A DNA stretch of 64,000 nucleotides from Paraburkholderia tropica (GCF_914484835.1 NZ_CAJZAR010000044.1:62001-126000), one strand, 5' to 3'. Shown: positions 1 through 9,608, counted from the first letter of the stretch. Notes: a model not told the origin generated them from the letters alone. Program-made: numbers and translations.

Positions 1-728
1 TGCTTCCGGACCGTCCGGCTAGCGCTCCATGGCTGAACAATGCGGAGAAGGCGCTCATGCAGTCGGTCCTCGATGCCGATCACGGCGGCGAAACCCGCTC
101 CGGACGTCATGGCAAGCTCACAGCGGCGCTGGTCGACCCGAAGACCTACGTGCTGGCTTTCGTCTACTTTTGCTGCGCCTGCGCCGTCTACACGCTGACT
201 TTCTGGCTGCCGACGATGATCAAAGGGCTGGGCATCGCCCCGATCGCGACGATCGGCTGGTACACGGCTGTGCCCTATCTCTTCGGCGCGCTGGGTGTGC
301 TCGTCATCAGCCGCAGTTCGGATCGATTCAAGGAGCGCCGCTGGCATGTCGGCGGCACGCTGGTCCTTGGGGTCGCGGTCCTCGCCCTGACCTCTTTCCT
401 CGGCACTGCGGTCGTCCCGGTGATGGTCCTGATGTGCGTGGCCTCGTTCTTCATCTTTGGCGGCGGCTCGCTGTTCTGGTCGATCCCGCCGACCTACCTT
501 GGCCGGGACGCGGCGGCGGCCGGCATTGCCGTCATCAGCTCGCTGGGCATCCTCGGCGGATTCGTCAGCCCGACGCTGATCGGCTGGATCAAAGGGGCGA
601 CCGGCAGCATCCAGATGGGCCTGCTTGCCCTGACCGCAGTTGTCATCGGCGGCGGTCTCACGATCCTGCTGGGCCTGCCCAAAAGCGCAGTCCGGGTCGG
701 CCCCGGCGACGATTCGAACGCGCCCTGA
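1..728 (+). CDS. MFS transporter, C-terminal part (5' end outside window)
   Basis: The frame is open from base 3 with no start, so the gene enters from the left. The visible ~240 residues begin with a Leu-Pro-Asp-Arg-Pro loop and a Trp-Leu helix cap typical of the central loop of anion:cation symporter-type MFS proteins. Six hydrophobic segments follow, matching transmembrane helices 7-12. It is an inner-membrane importer, probably for an organic acid or quaternary amine. The BKACE gene starts 60 bp downstream and a carnitine dehydrogenase-like remnant follows, so it probably imported that pathway's substrate. The family is clear; the substrate is inference. Confidence 0.85.
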   Translation, partial: LPDRPASAPWLNNAEKALMQSVLDADHGGETRSGRHGKLTAALVDPKTYVLAFVYFCCACAVYTLTFWLPTMIKGLGIAPIATIGWYTAVPYLFGALGVLVISRSSDRFKERRWHVGGTLVLGVAVLALTSFLGTAVVPVMVLMCVASFFIFGGGSLFWSIPPTYLGRDAAAAGIAVISSLGILGGFVSPTLIGWIKGATGSIQMGLLALTAVVIGGGLTILLGLPKSAVRVGPGDDSNAP

Positions 729-787
729 TCGAGCGGTCATCGCCATCCCTGTTCTTTGCATCCCTTTCGACTCTGGAGTAGACCATC

Positions 788-1708
788 ATGAGCAAGCCTA
801 AAGTGATCGTAACCGTTGCCCCGACCGGCGGCATGGCCAGCAAGAAAATGAACCCGAACCTGCCGACGCAGCCGCAGGAGATCGCCGACGATACCTACCG
901 CTGCTACAACGCGGGCGCCAGTGTCGTTGCGGTCCATGCACGGCGTCCCGACGACGAGGCCACCTGCGATCCGGCAATCTATAGCCGTATCAACCGGCTG
1001 ATTCGCGACAAATGCGACATCATCCTGAACAACTCCACCGGTGGCGGCATCAACGGCGACATGGTTCGCGAACTCGACAACGGCCTGTGGGAAATCCAGT
1101 GGGAAGAACGGCTGAAGGGCATGCAGGGTGATGGCGTCGAGATGTGCACGCTCGATGCGCAGACCGTGATTGCGAGTTTCGGCGGCAAGGAGATTCTGGT
1201 GGCGACGCCGCCCTCGCGAATCCGCCAGATCGCAGAGATGATGAAAGCACGCGGTATCAAGCCGGAATGGGAGGTGTTCGGCCTTGCCGACATCGTCCAG
1301 GATGTTCAGCGAGCCATTAATGAAGGGCTCGACGACGCACCGCACTTTATCAATATCGTGATCGGCGCCAATGCGTTCCAGGGCGCGCTGCCCTACACGC
1401 CCCGGTTGCTGCAGACGATGGTCGATCATCTGCCGCGCAACACCGTCTTCAACGTCAGCGCTATCGGCGCAGCGCAGTTGCCCGCCGCGATGAACTCGCT
1501 GTTGCTCGGTGGGCACGTGCGCGTCGGGCTCGAAGACAACCTCTACTACCGGCAGGGGCAGTTGGCCACCAATGTGCAACTGGTCGAGCGGCTTGTTCGC
1601 CTGGTGCGCGAGATGGGCTATGAGCCGGCCACGGCGGCTGAAGCACGGGAAATCATTGGACTGCGGCCGTTGCGCGAAACGATCCACGCTGATTGCCAGG
1701 CGGGTTAG
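788..1708 (+). CDS. BKACE family beta-keto acid cleavage enzyme (DUF849)
   Basis: 306 residues, the usual length for the BKACE/DUF849 family. These TIM-barrel metal enzymes condense a beta-keto acid with acetyl-CoA to give acetoacetate plus a CoA thioester or betaine. Family landmarks are the N-terminal VTVAPTGG strand, the [10 protein letters not shown] segment (from residue 50), the NNSTGGG loop and the GALPYTP segment. The first metal-binding strand reads Ala48-Val-His50 where many members have His-x-His. An MFS gene lies upstream and a carnitine dehydrogenase-like pseudogene 3 bp downstream, which suggests 3-dehydrocarnitine cleavage. The substrate is inferred from context only. Confidence 0.85.
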   Translation: MSKPKVIVTVAPTGGMASKKMNPNLPTQPQEIADDTYRCYNAGASVVAVHARRPDDEATCDPAIYSRINRLIRDKCDIILNNSTGGGINGDMVRELDNGLWEIQWEERLKGMQGDGVEMCTLDAQTVIASFGGKEILVATPPSRIRQIAEMMKARGIKPEWEVFGLADIVQDVQRAINEGLDDAPHFINIVIGANAFQGALPYTPRLLQTMVDHLPRNTVFNVSAIGAAQLPAAMNSLLLGGHVRVGLEDNLYYRQGQLATNVQLVERLVRLVREMGYEPATAAEAREIIGLRPLRETIHADCQAG

Positions 1709-1711
1709 GCC

Positions 1712-2690
1712 ATGACATCGCGAGCCGTCAACGTCGCGGTCGTCGGCACGGGCGTCATTGGCGCAGGTTGGGCGACCCACTTCCTGGCTCGGGGTTTTGC
1801 CGTCACAGCGACGGACCCCGGCCAGGACGCCGAGTCGCGCCTGCGCAACTGGATCGACGAAAGTTGGCCTGTAGTCGAGAGGCTCGGACTAGCGGACGGC
1901 GCCTCGCGGGACAAGTTGGCATTCACGACGGACGTGGGCGCAGCGGTCCACAACGCCGATTTCATTCAGGAAAGCGCACCCGAGCGACTGGATGTCCAAC
2001 ATGCGCTGATCGCGAGCATCGAATCGGCGGCAAGGGCAGACACGATCATCGCGTCCTCGTCGTCGGGGTTGGCAATCAGCGACGTTCAGGCAGGCGCGAA
2101 GCACCCGGAACGAATTGTACTGGGGCATCCGTTCAATCCGTCCCACATCATGCCGCTGGTTGAGGTCGGTGGCGGCAGACTGACATCGCCCGAAAACATC
2201 GCGACGGCTATGGCGTTCTATTCCTCAACGGGCAAGAAGCCATCAGCCTTGTACAGCGCGGGTCGTCTCTGTGGAGGACGTCGACGCGGCAATCTCCTAC
2301 GGCCCTGGCCTGCGCTGGGCACTGTTGGGTCCGTTTCTCAACCTTCATGCTTCTGGCGGATCCGGTGGCATCACACATGTGCTGCAGCATCTGGGTGCGG
2401 GCCGGCGCGAGTGGACCCGTGACCTGGGTATGTATCCCGAGACAGACGATTACATCGAATGCATTGCGAGCGGCGTCGATACAGAACTTCAGTCATACGA
2501 TTTTCCAGAAATGCTTCGCCAGCACGATCAGTTGCTGATTGAGCTACTGGAGGCCTCGATGGCAGTGCCAACCCGTGCGACAAGTCACTCCACATTAAAA
2601 AATGCGAATTTTAGTTCCGCGCGCCAGATTCACGTAAAGCACGCAGAAACAGCCGCAGACGCTCAGTCACTTTCTGGTCACGCCGGCTGA
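1712..2690 (+). pseudogene. L-carnitine dehydrogenase / 3-hydroxyacyl-CoA dehydrogenase-like, broken
   Basis: The 5' part (1712 to about 2240) encodes a good Rossmann domain (VVGTGVIGAGWA; HPFNPSHIMPLVEV) as in L-carnitine dehydrogenase. After Gly-Lys-Lys-Pro the frame turns to nonsense. A short middle piece (about 2239-2263, ISLVQRG) continues in a second frame, and the C-terminal helical domain (2271 on, VEDVDAAISYGPGLRWALLGP) in a third. About 20 codons normally between the domains are missing, and one base is lost near 2263. Both sides of the gap carry GAAGCC, fitting deletion between short repeats. The 3' end runs into the convergent LysR gene. No intact enzyme can be made. Confidence 0.85.
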
Positions 2691-3516
2691 TCACGTTAAA
2701 TTCAACGCGGTGTTCCAGCGACTGTTCAAACAACACCCGCATCAACCCACGCTCGATCCAATAATCTGCATAGTGTCGCGGCAGAAACCCGACCAGCTTG
2801 CCCGAGAGCACCAGCATCGCAACGCCCTCAATGTTGTTAGCGACAGCGGCTAGCCGAAAGTTCTCCAGCTCGGGCAGTTCCTTCAGTTCGCGGAAATAGC
2901 TGCGAGTGACGTAGTCAATTCCAGCCACAACTGCGGGATCGAACGTGCGCGGAGCGTTATCGAATAGTGCATGGCCACGCCCGCAACACAACGAGAGCGA
3001 TTCCGTATAGAGATGCTCATACGACAAGCTCGCCGCGGCCCCTCTAAACGGTCCGATCCCGACATCCAGCCGACCGCTCTGCACCGCTTCTTCGATCTGA
3101 CTTGCTGACCCGATCTCCAGCGTAATGCTGAGGTCCCCGTCACGCTCCCTTAGCGCACGAAGTGCCGCGGCCAGCCGACCCTCAGGGTTACTGATGGTGT
3201 TATCGACCGTGCCTATCGACAGCCTGCCGCTAATCCGGCCGTGAATGGCGCCAATATCCACATGAAAATCTTCGACCGATGCGATGAGCTTCTCGACCGA
3301 ATCATAGAGTTTGCGGCCCGCGTCCGTTAGCCGGAATCCCCCTCTGCCGCGCTCGCACAACCTGAGGCCAACACGGCCCTCCAATTCGGCCATTTGCAGG
3401 CTGATCGCCGAGAGCGTCATATTCAACGACGCCTCCGCAGCGGAAAACCCTCCGCAATCCGCCACGGCCTTGAACACGCGCAGATGACGAAGATCGAAGT
3501 CCGAGATTTTCAGCAT
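2611..3516 (-). CDS. LysR family transcriptional regulator
   Basis: 301 residues from the ATG at 3516, chosen because the LysR winged helix-turn-helix begins directly (DLRHLRVFKAVADCGGFSAAEASL). An upstream in-frame ATG at 3585 would add 23 unrelated residues. The effector-binding domain occupies about residues 90-295. It is divergent from the guanidino-acid hydrolase gene with a 222-bp gap and convergent with the carnitine dehydrogenase remnant. LysR regulators beside ureohydrolase genes commonly respond to the guanidino substrate, so control of the 3739-7880 operon is the likeliest role. The effector is not known. Confidence 0.88.
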   Translation of the reverse strand: MLKISDFDLRHLRVFKAVADCGGFSAAEASLNMTLSAISLQMAELEGRVGLRLCERGRGGFRLTDAGRKLYDSVEKLIASVEDFHVDIGAIHGRISGRLSIGTVDNTISNPEGRLAAALRALRERDGDLSITLEIGSASQIEEAVQSGRLDVGIGPFRGAAASLSYEHLYTESLSLCCGRGHALFDNAPRTFDPAVVAGIDYVTRSYFRELKELPELENFRLAAVANNIEGVAMLVLSGKLVGFLPRHYADYWIERGLMRVLFEQSLEHRVEFNVISRRDQKVTERLRLFLRALRESGARN

Positions 3517-3661
3517 GACGCGGCACGTGCGCAGTGAGGCGCGCGCATAGAACATCCGCCCCTGCTGCCCTCCCGTGAGCGCCACTCGCCACGCGTCTCA
3601 CCCACGACGACGCACGCGTCATACCTCCTGGTTTTCGAAAGTAAGGTTTTGGACATTGCTG

Positions 3662-3685
3662 TTCATCGTTTCAATTTGTCATGAA
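3662..3685. promoter_or_regulatory. Possible LysR operator between lysR and the guanidino-acid operon
   Basis: An imperfect dyad of TTCAT (3662-3666) and ATGAA (3681-3685) with a 14-base AT-rich centre sits in the divergent intergenic region, about 55 bp before the hydrolase start. LysR sites are usually short interrupted dyads in this position. The arms are only 5 bp, so chance occurrence is possible. Confidence 0.3.
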
Positions 3686-3738
3686 AAGATCCGCTTCACC
3701 GGTGCGAACCACCTCATCGATTGTAAGCAAGCGAACAG

Positions 3739-4737
3739 ATGGAAAAAAATCGTTTCAGCCCGGTCACCGCGACCGTGCTTCCGCGCTTTGCGGGCATAGC
3801 CACGTTCATGCGTCTACCCTACGTCACGCCGCAAGACCCGCATCATGCCGAGGTCGATATCGGCCTGGTCGGCATTCCCTGGGACGGCGGGACCACAAAC
3901 CGGGCCGGTGCGCGGCACGGTCCCCGGCACGTGCGCGACGCCTCGACCATGACGCGCAACGTGAACCGCGCGTCGGGCATCAATCCGTTTGCACTGTGCA
4001 ACTGTGCCGATCTCGGCGATACGCCGGTCAATCCGGTCGACCTGATGGCGACACTCGCGCAGATCACCGACTTCTACACGAAGCTTCATGACGCCGGCAT
4101 TGCGCCCTTGTCGGTCGGCGGCGACCACCTCGTCTCGTTGCCTGTCCTGCGCGCGCTCGCCAGAAACGGGCCGATCGGCATGGTGCATTTCGACGCGCAT
4201 ACGGACACGTGGGACCGCTATTTCGGCGACAGTCTCTATACGCACGGCACGCCTTTCCGGCGTGCGATCGAGGAGAACCTGCTCGATCCCAAGCGCATCG
4301 TACAGATCGGCATTCGCGGGGCGCAATACAACGACAGCGAGAAGGACTGGGGCGAGCGCCAAGGTATCCGCGTGATCGATATCGACGAGTTTCATGCGCT
4401 CGGCGTGCCGGGTGTGCTGGCCGAAGCGCGCCGGGTGGTCGGCGACCTGCCCACGTATGTGTCGTTCGACGTGGACGCGCTCGACCCGGTCTATGCGCCC
4501 GGGACCGGCACGCCGGAGATCGGCGGCCTGACGACCTACGAAGCGCAGCAGCTCGTGCGCGGATTGCGCGGCCTGAATCTCGTCGGCGGCGATCTCGTCG
4601 AGGTCTCGCCGCCGTTCGATCAAACCGGCAATACCGCGTTTGTCGGCGCAACCCTGCTGTACGAAATTCTTTGCGTTCTGGCGGAAAGCGTCAGCCGACG
4701 TAAGCGCGACGCTACACGCGCCCTCGTTTCCGCTTGA
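3739..4737 (+). CDS. Agmatinase-family guanidino-acid hydrolase (GbuA/GpuA-like)
   Basis: 332 residues of the arginase/agmatinase (ureohydrolase) fold, a cytoplasmic di-manganese enzyme that releases urea from a guanidino compound. The metal-binding motifs are complete: GGDH (127-130), DAHTD (152-156) and SFDVDALDP (242-250). The N-terminus (PRFAGIATFMRLP) and the PGTGTPEIGGLTT stretch resemble guanidinobutyrase and guanidinopropionase more than SpeB agmatinase. It is first in an operon with a four-gene polar amino-acid ABC transporter, so 4-guanidinobutyrate, 3-guanidinopropionate or a similar acid is the likely substrate. Agmatine cannot be excluded. Confidence 0.85.
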   Translation: MEKNRFSPVTATVLPRFAGIATFMRLPYVTPQDPHHAEVDIGLVGIPWDGGTTNRAGARHGPRHVRDASTMTRNVNRASGINPFALCNCADLGDTPVNPVDLMATLAQITDFYTKLHDAGIAPLSVGGDHLVSLPVLRALARNGPIGMVHFDAHTDTWDRYFGDSLYTHGTPFRRAIEENLLDPKRIVQIGIRGAQYNDSEKDWGERQGIRVIDIDEFHALGVPGVLAEARRVVGDLPTYVSFDVDALDPVYAPGTGTPEIGGLTTYEAQQLVRGLRGLNLVGGDLVEVSPPFDQTGNTAFVGATLLYEILCVLAESVSRRKRDATRALVSA

Positions 4738-4840
4738 TACCTGCCTGAAATCCAGCTTGATACCAGCGCCAGATTCGTCGGGGGCCGGCTGCGCGTCGCT
4801 CCGACCTTCCCATCACCACCACGCATTCGACGGAACTCCT

Positions 4841-5704
4841 ATGTACACCTTCCTTTCGCGGTCGATCGTTCCCATCATCGCCTCCGTCGCGCTGCTGGCT
4901 CCAGCCTGCTCGTGGGCCCAGCAAGGCGATCTCCTCGCTCGAATCAAGGACGCAAAACAGCTGACGGTCGCAACAGAAGCCCGCTATGCGCCTTTCGAAT
5001 ACGTCGACACCGGAAAGATCGTCGGCTACGACATCGACCTCATGAACCACATTCTCGGCAAGGCGCTGCCCGGCGTAAAACTCAAGGTGAGCGATCTGCC
5101 TTTCCAGGGCCTGCTTCCGGGACTCGATGCCCGCCGGTTCGACATGATTCTCGCGGCGGTGACGGTCAACAAGGATCGCGCCGACCATTTCGCATTCACG
5201 CTGCCGGTTGCCGACGCCACGATTGGCGTGCTGCTCCGTGCGAACGAAGCGGGCTCGGTTAAATCGACCGGCGATCTCAATGGGAAAACCGCCGGCGCGC
5301 AGATCGGGTCGGTACAAACCCAGGCGCTGACCGCGCTCGATAAAACGCTGAAATCCTCGGGCGGCGAAGGGCTCAAGCAGATCAAGCAATACGTGTCCTA
5401 CGACGAAGCCTATGGCGATCTGGCCGCCGGACGGATCGATGTGGTTGCGCAATCGCTGGCGAACATCGGACCGTTGATGAAATCACGGCCGGGTGTGTTT
5501 GCCGTGATGCCGCAGACCATCGGTCCCAAGAGCTATTTTGCGTGGGTCATGCGCAAGGACAGCGACAGCGGCGCGCTCCTGCGTGTGATCAGCGACGGCA
5601 TCGCCGAGGCGAACCGCGACGGCACCATGAAGAAGCTGCAATTGAAATGGTTCGGCACGACCATGGACGTTCCGGCCGACGCGCTGCCCGTTCCGTCGAT
5701 GTAA
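4841..5704 (+). CDS. Polar amino-acid-type ABC transporter, periplasmic binding protein
   Basis: 287 residues from the ATG at 4841. The first ~25 residues form a signal peptide (hydrophobic core, then SWAQQ), which fixes this start over longer in-frame options. The mature part is a SBP_bac_3 fold with the ligand-loop signature AxYAPFEYV and DIDLM. It follows the guanidino-acid hydrolase by 103 bp and precedes two permeases and an ATPase. It captures the ligand in the periplasm, probably a cationic or guanidino amino acid given the neighbouring hydrolase. Confidence 0.88.
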   Translation: MYTFLSRSIVPIIASVALLAPACSWAQQGDLLARIKDAKQLTVATEARYAPFEYVDTGKIVGYDIDLMNHILGKALPGVKLKVSDLPFQGLLPGLDARRFDMILAAVTVNKDRADHFAFTLPVADATIGVLLRANEAGSVKSTGDLNGKTAGAQIGSVQTQALTALDKTLKSSGGEGLKQIKQYVSYDEAYGDLAAGRIDVVAQSLANIGPLMKSRPGVFAVMPQTIGPKSYFAWVMRKDSDSGALLRVISDGIAEANRDGTMKKLQLKWFGTTMDVPADALPVPSM

Positions 5705-5725
5705 ACGCCTTCGCCGCCGAAAAAC

Positions 5726-6388
5726 ATGTCCGTCCCCGCCCTGTTCGGCCGCCTCTCGACCTACCTGCCGCAATTGATGGATGGCGCGCTCACCACGCTT
5801 GGCTTGTCCGTGGTGGCGACGCTCGGCGGATTCGTCGGAGGCGTCGCCCTCCATATGATGTCCGCCGACCGGAGCGCGTTGCTGCGCCGCGCGGCCCGCG
5901 TGTACGTGAGCGCAATTCGCGGCACGCCGGTGCTCACGCAACTGCTGCTGCTCTACTACCTGCCCTCCGCGCTCGGCCTCGATATTCCGGGGACCGCCGC
6001 GGCGGCAACCGGTCTGGCACTGAACACGGCCGCGTATCAATCGCAGATCCTCGGCGCCGGATTTCGGGCGATTCCTCGCGGACAAATCGAGGCCGCCAGC
6101 ACCTTCAATCTCTCGCGCCGGCAGACCCTGTGGCATATCGAAGTGCCTCAGGTGGTCGCCATGACGCTGCCCGCGCTCGTCTCGGAGATGATCGACATCG
6201 TCAAGGCGTCGGCGGTCGTGTCGGTGATCGCCGTCACCGATCTGATGCGTGCGGCACAACAGCTTTCGTCGTCCAGTTACCGGCCGCTCGAAGTCTATAC
6301 GTTCGCAGCGTGTTTCTATCTGGCGATGACCTCGCTGCTCGCCGTCGCTGCCCGGTGTCATGAACGACATCGGCAACGGCATGCGTAA
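5726..6388 (+). CDS. Polar amino-acid ABC transporter permease (first)
   Basis: 220 residues with about five transmembrane helices and the His/Glu/Gln/Arg/opine permease-family signature. The cytoplasmic EAA loop is visible as GAGFRAIPRGQIEAASTFN, and the family RGTPVLTQLLLLYY segment is present. It starts 21 bp after the binding-protein gene. With the next permease it should form the heterodimeric inner-membrane channel of this importer. Confidence 0.87.
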   Translation: MSVPALFGRLSTYLPQLMDGALTTLGLSVVATLGGFVGGVALHMMSADRSALLRRAARVYVSAIRGTPVLTQLLLLYYLPSALGLDIPGTAAAATGLALNTAAYQSQILGAGFRAIPRGQIEAASTFNLSRRQTLWHIEVPQVVAMTLPALVSEMIDIVKASAVVSVIAVTDLMRAAQQLSSSSYRPLEVYTFAACFYLAMTSLLAVAARCHERHRQRHA

Positions 6389-6408
6389 CAGGCTACGACG
6401 CTCGACAC

Positions 6409-7062
6409 ATGAACACTTTTATCCCGCTCATCCCGCGCTTTGCAGCCGCGATGCTCGTCACGCTCGAAGTCAGCGTGACGGGTGCGCTATTTGGCATGGC
6501 CGGCGGCTTTCTGCTCAATGCGCTGCGGTTGCGCTTTGCGCGCGCGCTGGCCTGGCCGTATCGCCTCTATGTCTGGCTCGTGCGCGGCACGCCGTATCTG
6601 TCGCAACTGCTCATCCTCTATTTCGGCCTGCCCACGCTCGGCGTCACGATGACTGCCGTACAGGCGACGGTCGTCTCGCTGGCGCTCTATTCGGCCGCCT
6701 ATTTTGCGGAGATTTTCCGCGCGGGCTGGGCGAGCATCGCGCGTGGCCAGCTCGAAGCCGTGCGCGCGTTCGGCATCGGGCGCTGGGCCGCATTCCGCAC
6801 GATCGAGTTGCCGCAGGCCATGGCCTTCGCCCTTCCGCTGCTCGCCAATCAGGTGATTCTCGCAATCAAGGAAAGCGCGGTGGCGTCGATCATCACCGTG
6901 CCCGAATTGACCATGACCACCAGCGATATCGTTGCATCGACCTACACCTATATCGGTCCGTATGCGCTCCTGATCCTGTGCTACTGGCTGCTGACCCAGT
7001 CCGTCGCCGTGCTCGCGCAACGCGCGGCCCTGCTGTTTGCCCCTTCCAGGAAGACCTCATGA
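6409..7062 (+). CDS. Polar amino-acid ABC transporter permease (second)
   Basis: 217 residues, the same family as the preceding gene, with RGTPYLSQLLILYFGLP and an EAA loop (GWASIARGQLEAVRAFG). Its stop codon overlaps the ATG of the ATPase gene by 4 bp (ATGA), pointing to translational coupling. Two permeases plus one ATPase is the standard HisQMP-type layout. Confidence 0.87.
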   Translation: MNTFIPLIPRFAAAMLVTLEVSVTGALFGMAGGFLLNALRLRFARALAWPYRLYVWLVRGTPYLSQLLILYFGLPTLGVTMTAVQATVVSLALYSAAYFAEIFRAGWASIARGQLEAVRAFGIGRWAAFRTIELPQAMAFALPLLANQVILAIKESAVASIITVPELTMTTSDIVASTYTYIGPYALLILCYWLLTQSVAVLAQRAALLFAPSRKTS

Positions 7063-7880
7063 CTGCCTTGCCCATCGTCCAGCTACGCGCCGTCGGCAAG
7101 TCCTATGGCGCCAACCGCGTGCTAAAAGGCATCGATCTCGACGTGATGCGCGGCGAAATCGTCACGCTGATCGGGCCATCCGGTTCGGGCAAGACCACTG
7201 CGCTGCGCTGCATGAATTTCCTCGAGGCTTACGACGAGGGCGAAGTGTGGATCAAGGGACAACTGCTCGGCTACCAGTCGACCGGCCGCACGCCGCGCGA
7301 TCGCGACAGCGAGTCGAGCATCGCCGAAGTGCGCCGCCCGCTCGCCATGGTGTTCCAGCAGTTCAACCTGTGGCCGCATCTGTCTGTGCTCGCCAACGTC
7401 GCCGCGCCGCTCGTCCTCGCCAAGAAGATCGACAAGCAGCAGGCGCGGCACCAGGCGCTCGCCGCACTCGACCGGGTCGGCCTCGCGCACAAAGCGGACG
7501 CTCAACCCGCCAGTTTGAGCGGCGGCCAGCAGCAGCGCGTGGGCATCGCGCGGGCGCTGGCCATCGAGCCTGAAGTGATGCTGCTCGACGAGCCGACTTC
7601 CGCGCTCGACCCGGAACTCGTCGAGGAAGTGCTGAGCGTGATCCGTTCGCTTGCGCAGGACGGCATCACGATGGTGATGGTGACGCACGAAATGAGTTTC
7701 GCGGCGAAGATCTCCGACAAGGTCGTCTTCATGGAAGCGGGCCGCATCGTCGAGTCCGGCCCGCCCGCGCAATTGTTCGGCAATACGCGCACGCCGCGCC
7801 TGCAACAGTTCCTGAAACCGTGGCTCGACCGCAGCCTGCCGCTGGCGGCCGTGAACGCGGCCAGCGCAGGCGGGACATGA
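7059..7880 (+). CDS. Polar amino-acid ABC transporter ATP-binding protein
   Basis: 273 residues from the ATG overlapping the previous stop; a much longer upstream frame is open but lacks ABC features. The Walker A (GPSGSGKTT), Q-loop (FQQFNLWPH), signature (LSGGQQQR) and Walker B (MLLDEPTSALDP) motifs are all intact. It energises the importer encoded by the three preceding genes. The gene ends 27 bp before the 3' end of the convergent taurine permease gene. Confidence 0.9.
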   Translation: MTALPIVQLRAVGKSYGANRVLKGIDLDVMRGEIVTLIGPSGSGKTTALRCMNFLEAYDEGEVWIKGQLLGYQSTGRTPRDRDSESSIAEVRRPLAMVFQQFNLWPHLSVLANVAAPLVLAKKIDKQQARHQALAALDRVGLAHKADAQPASLSGGQQQRVGIARALAIEPEVMLLDEPTSALDPELVEEVLSVIRSLAQDGITMVMVTHEMSFAAKISDKVVFMEAGRIVESGPPAQLFGNTRTPRLQQFLKPWLDRSLPLAAVNAASAGGT

Positions 7881-7906
7881 TGCCCGCCCACGCTGCCCGG
7901 CACAGC

Positions 7907-8797
7907 TCACATGCGGCCCTTCCACGGCGTCAGCGCCCGTTCGACCTGGCGCATCAGCAGATCGAAACAATAGGCCAGCACGCCGATCAGCACGATCCCC
8001 ATGATGACGATGTCGGTGCGCAGAAAGTTCGACGCATTGAGCACCATCTGGCCAAGGCCCGCGGTGGCCGCCACCATCTCCGCCGCGACGAGTGTCGTCC
8101 AGCCGAAGCCGATGGCGATACGCATGCCGGTCAGGATCTCCGGCATGGCGGCGGGCAGCACGACGAGTCGGATCACCTGCCAACGCGTCGCGCCGAGCGA
8201 GCGCGCCGCATTGATCTGCTCGATCGCGACCGAACGCACGCCGGCTTTCGATGCCATCGCGAGCGGCGCAAAACAGGCGAGGTAGATCAGCGTGATCTTG
8301 GCGGTTTCGTCGATGCCGAGCCAGATCACGATCAGCGGCAGATAAGCCAGCGGCGGCAGCGGTCGATAAAACTCGATGACCGGATCGAAGATCCCGCGAG
8401 CAATGCGCGACGTGCCCATCGCAATGCCGACGGGAACCGCCGTGACGACCGCCAGCGCGAACGCGCTGATGACGCGCACGACACTGATCGAGACGTGCTC
8501 GACAAGCGGCGTGCCGCCTTGCGTATCGCCCTTCATCGCCCCGATAAAGGCATCGAACGTCGCACGCGGCGACGGCAGGAACAGGGGCTTGATCCAGCCG
8601 AAATGCGTCGCGGCCCACCACAGGGCGATCAACGCGACCGTGGTCGCCGCGCTGATCGTCCCCGTACTGCCCTGCCCCAGCGCGCCATAGTTGCCCGCGC
8701 GACGGCGGCGTGCGGGGCGCGGCGCAGCGAGTGGAACGGCCGCGGCTGCGTTCGCGTTCGCGTGCTCGGCCAGTTTGATTGGCGTCGTACCTGTCAT
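7907..8797 (-). CDS. tauC: Taurine ABC transporter permease TauC
   Basis: 296 residues: a charged, Ala-rich N-terminal extension of about 50 residues, then a six-helix nitrate/sulfonate/taurine-type permease with the EAA loop ([15 protein letters not shown]). Its ATG overlaps the tauB stop by 4 bp. It is third in a tauABC operon beside a MocR regulator, an omega-amino acid:pyruvate aminotransferase and a sulfite-exporter-type gene. That context favours taurine over other sulfonates, but the protein alone fits the whole TauC/SsuC group. Confidence 0.83.
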   Translation of the reverse strand: MTGTTPIKLAEHANANAAAAVPLAAPRPARRRRAGNYGALGQGSTGTISAATTVALIALWWAATHFGWIKPLFLPSPRATFDAFIGAMKGDTQGGTPLVEHVSISVVRVISAFALAVVTAVPVGIAMGTSRIARGIFDPVIEFYRPLPPLAYLPLIVIWLGIDETAKITLIYLACFAPLAMASKAGVRSVAIEQINAARSLGATRWQVIRLVVLPAAMPEILTGMRIAIGFGWTTLVAAEMVAATAGLGQMVLNASNFLRTDIVIMGIVLIGVLAYCFDLLMRQVERALTPWKGRM

Positions 8798-9582
8798 CCG
8801 TTGAGCCCTCCCGAAGTGGCTGCGTGAACCAGCGAGAGCACCTGCTCGCGCATCTCGATGAACGCCGCGCTCGACTTCACTGCGCGGGCGTCGCCCGTTT
8901 CCAGGTATTGCCGCGCGAACGGCAAGCTCATCTCGCGCACGATCCGCCCCGGCTTCGGCGCCATGATGATGAGGCGCGTGGCGAGAAAGAGCGCTTCCTC
9001 GACGTCGTGCGTGATGAAGAAGAACACGCCGTTCGCGTCGTGCCAGAGGTCGAGCAGCAAGGTCTGGATCGATTCGCGGGTGAAAGCGTCGAGCGCGCCG
9101 AGCGGTTCGTCCAGCAACATCACCTGCGGCGACGACGCAATGGCCCGCGCAACACCCACGCGCTGCTGCATGCCCCCAGACAGTTCGTATACCGGCCGGT
9201 GCGCGACGTCGGACAGCCCCACGCGCCGCAGGCATTCCATGCCGATGCGGCGTCGCTCGTGCAGCGGCATGCGGCGCAGGCGCAGACCGAACTCGACGTT
9301 TTCGATGACATTCATCCACGGCATCAGCGCATGCTTCTGGAAGACGACGCCGCGTTCAGAACCGGGGCCGTCGACCGGCGTCCCGTCGAGCAAAATGTCG
9401 CCGCGCGTCGGCGCGATGAAGCCGGCGATCGCATTGAGCAGCGTGGTCTTGCCGCACCCGGACGCGCCGAGCGCGACCACGAACTCGCCCGCCTCGATCG
9501 ACATCGACACGTTGTCGAGCGCGAGATTCGGCTGCCCCTTCGGGACCGGATATTCGATCGAGAGATCCCTGATTTCGAGCAT
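8794..9582 (-). CDS. tauB: Taurine ABC transporter ATP-binding protein TauB
   Basis: 262 residues. The Walker A (GASGCGKTT, 39-47), signature (LSGGMQQR, 134-141), Walker B (MLLDEP, to 160) and H-loop (THDVEEAL) motifs are intact. The [12 protein letters not shown] segment is typical of sulfonate/nitrate importers. It lies 26 bp after tauA and overlaps tauC by 4 bp, so the three genes form one operon. The protein drives taurine import at the inner membrane. Confidence 0.87.
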   Translation of the reverse strand: MLEIRDLSIEYPVPKGQPNLALDNVSMSIEAGEFVVALGASGCGKTTLLNAIAGFIAPTRGDILLDGTPVDGPGSERGVVFQKHALMPWMNVIENVEFGLRLRRMPLHERRRIGMECLRRVGLSDVAHRPVYELSGGMQQRVGVARAIASSPQVMLLDEPLGALDAFTRESIQTLLLDLWHDANGVFFFITHDVEEALFLATRLIIMAPKPGRIVREMSLPFARQYLETGDARAVKSSAAFIEMREQVLSLVHAATSGGLNG

Positions 9583-9608
9583 ATCGCTCTCCTTGCGCTA
9601 CGCGCGCG

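Noticed and set aside
4732..4764. Direct repeat GCTTGATACC (4732-4741 and 4755-4764) at the end of the guanidino-acid hydrolase gene
   Set aside because: One copy overlaps the stop codon and the other lies in a plain spacer; probably a small duplication with no evident function.
7122..8621. 499-codon minus-strand frame across the ATPase and tauC genes
   Set aside because: Its two parts are the antisense of the ATPase gene and an out-of-frame reading of tauC; no protein features.
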